Positions 1 to 14,956 of a DNA stretch of 53,820 bases are shown here, in pieces. Position 1 is the first letter of the stretch; each line of letters starts with the position of its first letter. Both the position numbers and the translations under genes were made by a program. The notes under the pieces were generated by a model. It was not told where the DNA came from. It made no database searches and saw nothing but the letters and a program-made list of their open reading frames with translations. The stretch is from Brachymonas sp049977365 (GTDB lineage Bacteria; Pseudomonadota; Gammaproteobacteria; Burkholderiales; Burkholderiaceae_C): the NCBI RefSeq assembly GCF_049977365.1, contig NZ_JBNGEN010000010.1, forward strand, positions 1-53,820, read 5' to 3'.

Positions 1-8
1 CCGGTTAT

Positions 9-84
9 AGGGGTATAGCTCAATTGGCAGAGCGTCGGTCTCCAAAACCGAAGGTTGTAGGTTCGATTCCTACTGCCCCTGCCA
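9..84 (+). tRNA. trpT: tRNA-Trp (anticodon CCA)
   Basis: A full cloverleaf can be folded. The 7-bp acceptor stem (9-15 with 74-80) includes one G-T pair, the D-arm reads AGCTCAATTGGCAGAGC, the anticodon loop holds CCA, the T-arm has the GGTTCGATTCC core, and CCA is encoded at 82-84. It lies just upstream of secE-nusG, a common bacterial arrangement. Confidence 0.97.
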
Positions 85-105
85 CCTAAGTGTGGCAAAA
101 AAGAG

Positions 106-126
106 AGCCCGCCTTGTGCGGGCTTT
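106..126 (+). terminator. hairpin after tRNA-Trp
   Basis: A 7-bp stem AGCCCGC / GCGGGCT with a 5-nt loop is followed by only a short T run. It probably acts as a partial terminator or processing hairpin between tRNA-Trp and secE rather than a complete stop. Confidence 0.6.
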
Positions 127-227
127 ACTGTCTGCATGAGGCAAGGTAGAATCAAAAGCTTTGCTGAATTCGCAGCGTATTCTTGTGTCGCTCTCAACGA
201 GTGGCACCGTTATCGGAATTGCCCTCA

Positions 228-608
228 ATGGCTACATCTCAGGTCGAAACAGTCAATACGGGAGCCGACAAGGCGCGGCTCGCTGTAGCTGCCCTTCTGG
301 TCGTGGCAGGCTTTGTTGCCTATTTCCTGCTAGGAGCGCAAGGCGCTTATGCGCAGTGGGGTGCCCTCCTGGTTGGGGTGCTGGCTGGTGTGGCGATCTT
401 CATGACGTCGGGTGCCGGTCGTGCGCTGTGGGGCTTTGGTCAGGATTCTGTGCGCGAGATGCGCAAGGTGGTATGGCCCACGCGCAAAGAGGCAACGCAA
501 ACCACGCTGTTTGTATTTGCCTTTGCGGTGACCATGTCGCTCTTTCTCTGGCTGGTGGACAAGCTTCTTGAGTGGGTCCTGTACAGCCTGGTTCTGGGGT
601 GGAGATAA
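228..608 (+). CDS. secE: preprotein translocase subunit SecE
   Basis: A 126-residue protein of the Sec translocon, which sits in the inner membrane with SecY and SecG and stabilises the protein-conducting channel. Two hydrophobic segments lie in the N-terminal half (about residues 18-60). The conserved SecE core follows, with EMRKVVWPTRKEAT before a final transmembrane helix, the hallmark of the family. The reading frame extends upstream to a TTG at 183, but the ATG at 228 gives the usual N-terminus and a length like that of three-helix SecE proteins. The stop is 2 nt before nusG, so the two are co-transcribed and probably translationally coupled. Confidence 0.96.
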   Translation: MATSQVETVNTGADKARLAVAALLVVAGFVAYFLLGAQGAYAQWGALLVGVLAGVAIFMTSGAGRALWGFGQDSVREMRKVVWPTRKEATQTTLFVFAFAVTMSLFLWLVDKLLEWVLYSLVLGWR

Positions 609-610
609 AT

Positions 611-1177
611 ATGTCCAGTATGCTGCTTGAAGCGCCTGCCAATCCCGACTTCCGTTGGTATGTCGTGCAGGCCTATTCCGGAATGGAGCGCGCCGTGGAG
701 CGCAATATCCAGGAACGCATCACGCGTGCCGGCATGCAGGACAAGTTCGGGCGCATTCTGGTGCCCACCGAAGAGGTCGTGGAAGTCAAGAATGGTCAGA
801 AGCGCACCACCGAACGCAAGTTCTTTCCGGGCTATGTTCTGGTGGAGATGATCATGGATGACGAGACCTGGCATCTCGTCAAGCAAACAAGCAAGGTGAC
901 GGGGTTCGTGGGGGGGGCGCGCAATCGTCCCACTCCCATCTCGCAGGCGGATGTCCAGAAGATCGTTGGGCAGATGCAGGAAGGCAGCGAGAAGCCGCGT
1001 CACAAGGTGGAGTTCGAAGTGGGTGAGGCCATTCGTGTCAAGGAAGGCCCATTTGCCGATTTCAATGGCTCCATCGAGGAAGTCAATTACGAGAAGAGCA
1101 AGCTGCGCGTGTCGGTCACGATCTTTGGTCGGGCCACTCCGGTGGAGCTTGAGTTTTCGCAGGTCGAGAAGACCTGA
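611..1177 (+). CDS. nusG: transcription termination/antitermination factor NusG
   Basis: A 188-residue transcription elongation factor that binds RNA polymerase and links it to Rho or the ribosome. The N-terminal NGN domain begins with RWYVVQAYSGME and carries the FPGYVLVEM segment. The C-terminal KOW domain starts near residue 135 with the GEAIRVKEGPFADFNG motif. The ATG at 611 is chosen because it follows GGAG at 601-604; the frame also extends to a GTG at 572 inside secE, which would add residues the family lacks. The secE stop overlaps this ribosome binding site, as expected for a secE-nusG operon. Confidence 0.97.
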   Translation: MSSMLLEAPANPDFRWYVVQAYSGMERAVERNIQERITRAGMQDKFGRILVPTEEVVEVKNGQKRTTERKFFPGYVLVEMIMDDETWHLVKQTSKVTGFVGGARNRPTPISQADVQKIVGQMQEGSEKPRHKVEFEVGEAIRVKEGPFADFNGSIEEVNYEKSKLRVSVTIFGRATPVELEFSQVEKT

Positions 1178-1244
1178 CGGATATGGTGCGCCGGCTTCGA
1201 TGCCCGGCTGGCGCATGTCGATTGATGGGCTGTAACCCCGGGGA

Positions 1245-1260
1245 GCCTGCTGTGGCAGGC
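1245..1260 (+). promoter_or_regulatory. small hairpin in rplK leader
   Basis: A 6-bp stem GCCTGC / GCAGGC with a TGTG loop lies 23 nt before rplK. In enterobacteria the rplK-rplA leader is the site where L1 represses its own operon, so this hairpin is a candidate part of that target. The assignment is inferred from position only. Confidence 0.3.
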
Positions 1261-1283
1261 GTTGAACCCGCAAGGAGAAAAGT

Positions 1284-1715
1284 ATGGCGAAGAAAATCGT
1301 CGGCTTTATCAAGCTGCAAGTGCCGGCTGGCAAAGCCAATCCGTCGCCGCCGATCGGTCCTGCTCTGGGCCAGCGCGGTCTGAACATCATGGAATTCTGC
1401 AAGGCGTTCAACGCCCAGACCCAAGGCGTTGAGCCCGGTCTGCCGCTGCCCGTGGTGATCACTGCCTTCGCCGACAAGAGCTTCACCTTCATCATCAAGA
1501 CGCCTCCGGCTACCACGCTGATCAAGAAGGCCATCAAGCTCGACAAGGGGTCTTCCAAGCCCCACGTCGACAAGGTCGGCAAGATCACTCGTGCGCAGCT
1601 CGAGGAAATCGCCAAGACCAAGATGAAGGATCTGAACGCCGCCGATCTGGATGCTGCCGTTCGTATCATTGCTGGTTCCGCCCGTTCCATGGGCGTGACC
1701 GTGGAGGGAGTGTGA
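1284..1715 (+). CDS. rplK: 50S ribosomal protein L11
   Basis: The 143-residue product has the standard L11 length. L11 binds the GTPase-associated centre of 23S rRNA with L10-L12 and is needed for factor-dependent steps and the stringent response. The N-terminal domain has KLQVPAGKANPSPPIGPALG with the proline-rich helix, and the C-terminal RNA-binding domain has the family ending ARSMGVTVEG. A strong AAGGAG at 1272-1277 sets the ATG at 1284. The stop lies 1 nt before rplA. Confidence 0.98.
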   Translation: MAKKIVGFIKLQVPAGKANPSPPIGPALGQRGLNIMEFCKAFNAQTQGVEPGLPLPVVITAFADKSFTFIIKTPPATTLIKKAIKLDKGSSKPHVDKVGKITRAQLEEIAKTKMKDLNAADLDAAVRIIAGSARSMGVTVEGV

Positions 1716-1716
1716 C

Positions 1717-2412
1717 ATGGCCAAACTGACCAAGAAGCAACAAGCCCTGCAAGGCAAGGTCGACAGCGGCAAGCTGTATCCGGTGGCTGATGCTCTTCAG
1801 CTGGTGAAGGATTGTGCTACGGCCAAGTTCGATGAGTCCATCGACGTGGCTGTGCAGCTCGGCATCGATGCCAAGAAGTCCGACCAGGTGGTGCGCGGCG
1901 CCGTGGTGCTGCCCAACGGAACGGGCAAGACCAAGCGCGTGGCCGTGTTCGCGCAGGGTGCCAAGGCTGAGGAAGCCAAGGCTGCCGGCGCCGATATCGT
2001 CGGCATGGAAGAACTGGCCGCCCAGGTCAAGGCTGGCGACATGCCCTTTGACGTGGTGATCGCTGCTCCCGATGCCATGCGCGTCGTCGGCAGCCTGGGT
2101 CAGATCCTGGGGCCTCGCGGCCTGATGCCGAACCCGAAGGTGGGTACGGTGACTCCCGATGTGGCCACGGCTGTCAAGAACGCCAAGGCTGGTCAGGTGC
2201 AGTTCCGTGTCGACAAGGCAGGGATCGTGCATGGCACCATCGGCCGTCGTTCCTTCGAAGCCGACAAGCTGCAGGCCAACCTGGCTGCACTGATCGAGGC
2301 CCTCAACAAGGCCAAGCCGGCTTCTAGCAAGGGTGTGTACCTGCGCAAGGTGGCGGTTTCCTCCACCATGGGTGTGGGCGTTCGCGTCGACACGCAGTCC
2401 ATCGCAGCCTGA
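1717..2412 (+). CDS. rplA: 50S ribosomal protein L1
   Basis: A 231-residue L1, the protein of the mobile L1 stalk that assists release of E-site tRNA, and in many bacteria the translational repressor of rplK-rplA. The family signature GQILGPRGLMPNPKVGTVT is present near residues 128-146, followed by the second half of domain I with VDKAGIVHGTIGR. The start is one base after the rplK stop, so the two cistrons are very likely translationally coupled. Confidence 0.98.
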   Translation: MAKLTKKQQALQGKVDSGKLYPVADALQLVKDCATAKFDESIDVAVQLGIDAKKSDQVVRGAVVLPNGTGKTKRVAVFAQGAKAEEAKAAGADIVGMEELAAQVKAGDMPFDVVIAAPDAMRVVGSLGQILGPRGLMPNPKVGTVTPDVATAVKNAKAGQVQFRVDKAGIVHGTIGRRSFEADKLQANLAALIEALNKAKPASSKGVYLRKVAVSSTMGVGVRVDTQSIAA

Positions 2413-2438
2413 TTGTCCGGTCAGCGATGACGCAATTT

Positions 2439-2462
2439 GCATCCCGTGTCTGCACGGGATGC
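2439..2462 (+). promoter_or_regulatory. perfect 10-bp hairpin in the rplA-rplJ spacer
   Basis: GCATCCCGTG and CACGGGATGC form a perfect 10-bp stem closed by the tetraloop TCTG. No T run follows, so it is not a standard intrinsic terminator. It sits 26 nt after the rplA stop, where E. coli has the rplJ promoter and leader, so it could be an RNase processing site or part of the L10 leader. Confidence 0.6.
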
Positions 2463-2532
2463 AGGTGATGGGTCGATTCTCTCGTGTGGGCCGTGCATGC
2501 ATGGTCTGCAAGGGGAGTCGGGTCATCCAAGA

Positions 2533-2587
2533 CCGCTGGTGTTCCTGGGCTTCAAGGAGTCTGGGGACTTAATCCTTCAGCCAGCGC
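2533..2587 (+). promoter_or_regulatory. candidate L10 autoregulatory leader of rplJ-rplL
   Basis: The 307-nt rplA-rplJ gap contains no gene. At 2534-2539 CGCTGG can pair with CCAGCG at 2581-2586, enclosing two small hairpins (TCC...GGA near 2543-2557 and GTC-TGGG-GAC near 2559-2568). A multi-branched leader of this kind, about 130 nt before rplJ, fits the known scheme in which the L10-(L12) complex represses its own mRNA. The fold was drawn by eye and not computed. Confidence 0.4.
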
Positions 2588-2719
2588 AGATGGCGATCCC
2601 GCACCGGACGGATTTCCTGGAGTGGATGCAGATTCACCCTGGGCCCGAAAGTGAGTTGGTCGCTTGATTTATGGGCGTGCGAACGGAATGGTCCGGCGCA
2701 CATATTCAAGGAGTACATC

Positions 2720-3226
2720 TTGAGTCTCAATCGCAGTGAGAAAGAAGCGGTCATCAAAGAAGTGACCGACCTCGCCGCTAAAGCTCAGACGCTCGTGATG
2801 GCGGAATACCGTGGCATGACGGTGGCCAGCATGACCGAGCTGCGTACCAAGGCACGCGAAAGCGGCGTCACCCTGAGCGTTCTGAAGAACACTCTGGCGC
2901 GCCGTGCCGTGGCTGGAAGCAGCTTCGAGTCGGCGGTCGACCAGATGACCGGTCCGCTGATCTACGGCTTTTCCGAGGACGCCGTGGCAGCTGCCCGCGT
3001 GGTGGCTGACTTTGCCAAGACCAACGACAAGCTGGTCCTGCGCGGTGGTGTGTATGACGGCAAGGCACTCGATGTGGACGGCGTCAAGCAGCTGGCCAGC
3101 ATTCCCACCCGGGAAGTGCTGCTGTCGCAGCTGTGCGGCCTGCTCATGTCGCCCATGTCGAGCACGGCACGCGTGCTCGCGGCTCTGGCCGAGAAAAAGG
3201 GCGAAGGTGCTGCCGCTGCAGCGTGA
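2720..3226 (+). CDS. rplJ: 50S ribosomal protein L10
   Basis: A 168-residue L10, the base of the stalk to which L12 dimers bind, and the expected translational repressor of rplJ-rplL. The N-terminal rRNA-binding domain contains VMAEYRGMTVASMTELR, and the C-terminal helix ends VLAALAEKKGEGAAAAA. The start is read as the TTG at 2720, because a strong AAGGAG at 2708-2713 precedes it and the product begins MSLNRSEKEAVI as in other betaproteobacteria. The frame is open upstream to about 2651 but those residues are not L10-like. A rare start codon suits an autoregulated gene. Confidence 0.95.
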   Translation: MSLNRSEKEAVIKEVTDLAAKAQTLVMAEYRGMTVASMTELRTKARESGVTLSVLKNTLARRAVAGSSFESAVDQMTGPLIYGFSEDAVAAARVVADFAKTNDKLVLRGGVYDGKALDVDGVKQLASIPTREVLLSQLCGLLMSPMSSTARVLAALAEKKGEGAAAAA

Positions 3227-3277
3227 TGCAGGCGCACTTTCCTCCATCCCCCATCTCATTTTTCAGGAAGATACAAA

Positions 3278-3658
3278 ATGGCATTCGATAAAGACGCATT
3301 TCTGACCGCTCTGGACAGCATGTCCGTGATGGAACTCAACGAGCTGGTCAAGGCCATCGAAGAGAAGTTCGGCGTGAGCGCTGCCGCTATGGCTGCTCCT
3401 GCTGCTGGTGGCGCTGCTGGCGGTGCTGCCGCTGCTGCCGAAGAAAAGACCGAGTTCGACCTGGTGCTGACCGAAGCCGGCGCACAAAAGGTTGGCGTGA
3501 TCAAGGTGGTCCGCGAAATCACCGGTCTGGGCCTCAAGGAAGCCAAGGACATGGTCGACGGCGCTCCCAAGACCATCAAGGAAGCGATGCCCAAGGCCGA
3601 CGCCGAAGCTGCCAAGAAGAAGCTCGAAGACGCTGGCGCCAAGGCAGAACTCAAGTAA
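3278..3658 (+). CDS. rplL: 50S ribosomal protein L7/L12
   Basis: A 126-residue acidic stalk protein that recruits translation GTPases. The N-terminal dimerisation helix is followed by an alanine/glycine-rich hinge (about residues 37-54). The globular C-terminal domain has the conserved KVGVIKVVREITGLGLKEAK stretch and ends AGAKAELK. A GGAAG ribosome binding site precedes the ATG. It is present in multiple copies per ribosome, so it needs higher expression than rplJ and than rpoB downstream. Confidence 0.98.
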   Translation: MAFDKDAFLTALDSMSVMELNELVKAIEEKFGVSAAAMAAPAAGGAAGGAAAAAEEKTEFDLVLTEAGAQKVGVIKVVREITGLGLKEAKDMVDGAPKTIKEAMPKADAEAAKKKLEDAGAKAELK

Positions 3659-3674
3659 TTGGGTTGCCGCAGGG

Positions 3675-3708
3675 GGCTGGAACATCTCTCGAAGGTGTTC
3701 CAGCCTTT
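3675..3708 (+). terminator. attenuator hairpin between rplL and rpoB
   Basis: A 10-bp stem GGCTGGAACA / TGTTCCAGCC with an 11-nt loop is followed by only three T residues. It occupies the position of the E. coli rplL-rpoB attenuator, which lets part of the transcripts read into rpoBC. The rest of the 352-nt gap (3709-4010) contains no gene that I can support. Confidence 0.7.
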
Positions 3709-4010
3709 GGCGTTTCTGTGAATGGCGCCATGCTGTCGTCGTCCGTTCAGGCGGAGGAAGGACAGCATGGAGGGCCATTTCCCCAGATCGCACCTTCAAG
3801 CGCAGGATTTGGCATGATGATGCCGAGTGCTTGAAAGTGTCTTCTGTTCCCGATGGCGGAAGACCCTTGGTTCGGGCTGCGTGCAATGCGCAGCCGTCTG
3901 CCATGGCTGGTAGGGGCCAGCCACCAAGTTGACCAGCCGGCACCACCTGGTCATTCATTCGAGGAAAGACTTACCGCCACACCCAGCCAACGTCTTCACC
4001 TGGAGAGTTC

Positions 4011-8123
<4,113 letters not shown>

Positions 8124-8131
8124 CGTCCTGT

Positions 8132-8162
8132 GCACGCCTCCGGCCTTCTGCGGGAGGCGTGC
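8132..8162 (+). other. hairpin in the rpoB-rpoC spacer
   Basis: GCACGCCTCC and GGAGGCGTGC form a perfect 10-bp stem with an 11-nt loop, starting 8 nt after the rpoB stop. No T run follows, so it is more likely an mRNA stability or processing element than a terminator. Confidence 0.55.
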
Positions 8163-8212
8163 TGCTCCCGTTCCATTCAATATCGCATTCGTGTGATTAA
8201 GGAAAGCAACCC

Positions 8213-12463
<4,251 letters not shown>

Positions 12464-12534
12464 GCCATCGGTGCGGCCGGAGCCGCGCGGAGTCTGTAAG
12501 GAGACTCCGACGCTGCCCCGGCTTGCCATGCAAG

Positions 12535-12569
12535 GACCTGTGCAGCCCTGCTGTACAGGTCTTTTTTTT
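12535..12569 (+). terminator. rho-independent terminator after rpoC
   Basis: GACCTGT / ACAGGTC with an inner GCAG / CTGC extension forms a GC-rich stem, followed directly by eight T residues (12562-12569). A second small stem (GGAGTCT / AGACTCC, 12489-12508) lies upstream of it. Confidence 0.92.
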
Positions 12570-12657
12570 GGCATGATCGACCGTATCCCTGTGCTGCCGA
12601 CCGTCCTGATCCGTGCGTGCCCGCGCAGCCTCTTTCTTGCCCTTGTTCTCCGTTTCG

Positions 12658-14166
12658 ATGAATACCTCGCCGACACCTCCCTCCAGACCTCTGCGTCCGC
12701 ACCGGTCCGGCCCTGGCCGCACCTCCCGCACGCAGGAGGCTGCGCGCACCGACGCACGCGCTTCCCAGGGCGTGCCCCTGTGGCAGCAGCTGCAGGAGGC
12801 GGCGCGGGTGCTGCAGGGAGTGCAGACCGGCAGCAGTGTCTCGGTGCGGCTCGAAGCCGTGCCGGAACCCCTGCGCCCCGGTGTGCAGGCACTGACCTAT
12901 GCCGTCCTGCGGCATCTGGGAGAGGCACGCTGGCTGCGCGACCAGCTGGTGCCCCGGCGTCCACCACCTGCAGTCGATGCGCTCCTGCTCGTGGCGCTGG
13001 CCCTGGCCGCGCGCATGGACGGAGGAATGGCGGGAGAGGTGGGCGCCCAGTACACGGCCTTTACGCTGGTGAACCAGGTGGTGGAGGCAGCCAAGCGACA
13101 GCCGCGCGCGCGGGCTCAGGCGGCGCTGATCAATGCGGTGCTGCGCCGCTTCTTGCGGGAGCGGGAACACTGGATGGAGGCCCTGTGCCAGGCCAGTCCG
13201 CGCCAGCAGCCTGCCCTGCTGAACGTGCCGGGGTGGTGGTGGCAGCGTCTGGAAAGAGAGCATGGGGCGGAGGTGGCAGAACGCATCGTGCGCGAAAGTG
13301 CCACGGCGGCACCCATGACCCTGCGCATACATCCCCGTGCAGGCACGCCCCGCGAGTATCTGGAGCATCACCTGCGGCCAGCGGGGCTCGATGGGGTCTG
13401 CAACGGTGCGCATGGCGTGACCTTGCAGCAGGCCGTGCATGTGTCCCGGTTGCCCGGCTTCCAGGAAGGCTGGGTGTCGGTGCAGGATGCCGGCGCGCAG
13501 CTGGCGGCGCCCCTGCTGGTGCAGGCGCTGCAGCAGAGCCTGCCCGCACTGTCACGTCCATGGACCGTGCTCGATGCCTGTGCCGCGCCTGGAGGCAAGA
13601 CAGCCCATCTGCTGGAGCTCGGGGTAGAGCAGGTCACCGCCCTGGATGTGGATCCGGCGCGGTGCACCCGCATCCACGACACGCTGCAGCGGCTGGGAGT
13701 GCAGGCCCGGGTGCAGGCAGCCGATGCCGCCGATCTGGCAGGGTGGTGGAAGGGCGAAACCTATGATGCGATCTTGCTCGATGCACCGTGCACGGCGTCG
13801 GGCATCGTGGCGCGGCATCCCGATGTGGTCTGGCTGCGCCGCCCCGAGGACATCGACGCCCTGGCCCGGCAGCAGCGCCGCCTGCTGGAGGCTCTCTGGC
13901 CGCTGGTCAAGCCCGGGGGCGTGCTGCTGTATTGCACCTGCTCGGTCTTCACGGAAGAGGGCGCAGCCCAGCAGGAGGCGTTTCTTTCGCACCACAATGA
14001 AGCAGCCGCCCTTCCGGCGCCGGGGCATTTGTTGCCACTGCACCTTTCGTCGTCTCTGGATGAAGGGGACAATAGCCCCCACGACGTGCACGGAGGGGTG
14101 AGCCTCAAGCCTCCGCTGCGCGATCATGACGGATTTTTCTATGCCCTGTTCCGCAAGACTCCCTGA
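12658..14166 (+). CDS. rsmB: 16S rRNA (cytosine(967)-C5)-methyltransferase RsmB
   Basis: A 502-residue member of the NOL1/NOP2/Sun family that methylates C967 of 16S rRNA using S-adenosylmethionine. The N-terminal half carries a NusB-like RNA-binding domain (about residues 45-190). The methyltransferase domain shows the SAM-binding motif DACAAPGGKTAHLLEL, the DAPCTASG motif IV, and CTCS in motif VI with the expected catalytic cysteine. The ATG at 12658 is preferred over the GTG at 12613. It overlaps the next gene by about 40 nt if that gene starts at 14126, suggesting one operon with DUF4390 and ntrY. Confidence 0.93.
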   Translation: MNTSPTPPSRPLRPHRSGPGRTSRTQEAARTDARASQGVPLWQQLQEAARVLQGVQTGSSVSVRLEAVPEPLRPGVQALTYAVLRHLGEARWLRDQLVPRRPPPAVDALLLVALALAARMDGGMAGEVGAQYTAFTLVNQVVEAAKRQPRARAQAALINAVLRRFLREREHWMEALCQASPRQQPALLNVPGWWWQRLEREHGAEVAERIVRESATAAPMTLRIHPRAGTPREYLEHHLRPAGLDGVCNGAHGVTLQQAVHVSRLPGFQEGWVSVQDAGAQLAAPLLVQALQQSLPALSRPWTVLDACAAPGGKTAHLLELGVEQVTALDVDPARCTRIHDTLQRLGVQARVQAADAADLAGWWKGETYDAILLDAPCTASGIVARHPDVVWLRRPEDIDALARQQRRLLEALWPLVKPGGVLLYCTCSVFTEEGAAQQEAFLSHHNEAAALPAPGHLLPLHLSSSLDEGDNSPHDVHGGVSLKPPLRDHDGFFYALFRKTP

Positions 14167-14926
14167 GCGTTCCTCTGCGACGAACGGAGTCCGGCAGCGG
14201 GGCTTCCTTGTGTGGCACGTGTCTTTCGCAGCGTTTTCCTCCTCCTTTCCTCGATCTGACCGCACGGCGCAGAACGGCAGCCGCAGCCGTCTGGGCCAGT
14301 GTCGCGGTGTCGGCGCCTGGCGTGCCCGCCTACTGGCGCTGGTTCTCATGGCGCTGTCCCTGTGGGGGGCACTGGGGTTCACCCAGTCGGCGCAGGCGGC
14401 TTCGGCTGCCTTCAGCGATGTGCGCTTCGAAATGGCGGGCGATGCCGTGCGCATGACCGGCAACATCCGCTTCACGCTCTCGGAGCCCGTGCAGCAGACC
14501 CTGCTCAAGGGGGTGCCGGTCTATTTCGTCTTCGAGACCGACACCACCGTCAACCGCTGGTACTGGACCGACCGCTCGCTCTACAGCCATCGCCGCTACA
14601 TGCGGCTCGCCTATCTGCCGCTGCTGCGCAAGTGGCGGGTCAATGCCAGCAACGAGCCCTTCAGCCGGGGATCCACCGGTGTCGTGCTCAATCAGAACTT
14701 CGATTCGCTCGCCAGTGCCCTGTCCGTGATCCAGCGCATCTCCAATTGGCAGGTGCTCGACAAGGAAGACTGGAGCAGCGATGCGCGCTACACGGTCCAG
14801 GCCCGTCTGCGGCTCGACACCTCCCAGCTGCAGGGCCTGCTGCAGATCGGGGCAGGCAGCGCCGACTGGCATCTCGACGTCCAGCGCAACTTTCGGCTGA
14901 CGCAGCAGGACCTCTCCCGGTCCTGA
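14126..14926 (+). CDS. DUF4390 domain-containing exported protein
   Basis: Up to 266 residues. A hydrophobic segment rich in L, A and G (about residues 68-90) followed by AQA-AS looks like a signal peptide, so the mature protein of about 175 residues would be periplasmic. The mature part, with FTLSEPVQQTLLKGVPVYF and NRWYWTDRSLYSHRRYMRLAY, matches the DUF4390 family, found between rsmB and ntrY in many Burkholderiales. The role is unknown. The true start may be a later GTG (14210 or near 14308), since the first 60 residues are not conserved-looking and overlap rsmB. Context suggests a link to the NtrYX signalling operon. Confidence 0.8.
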   Translation: MTDFSMPCSARLPERSSATNGVRQRGFLVWHVSFAAFSSSFPRSDRTAQNGSRSRLGQCRGVGAWRARLLALVLMALSLWGALGFTQSAQAASAAFSDVRFEMAGDAVRMTGNIRFTLSEPVQQTLLKGVPVYFVFETDTTVNRWYWTDRSLYSHRRYMRLAYLPLLRKWRVNASNEPFSRGSTGVVLNQNFDSLASALSVIQRISNWQVLDKEDWSSDARYTVQARLRLDTSQLQGLLQIGAGSADWHLDVQRNFRLTQQDLSRS

Positions 14927-14956
14927 TCCCGGATCGGCCATCCTGCGGGGATCTGC

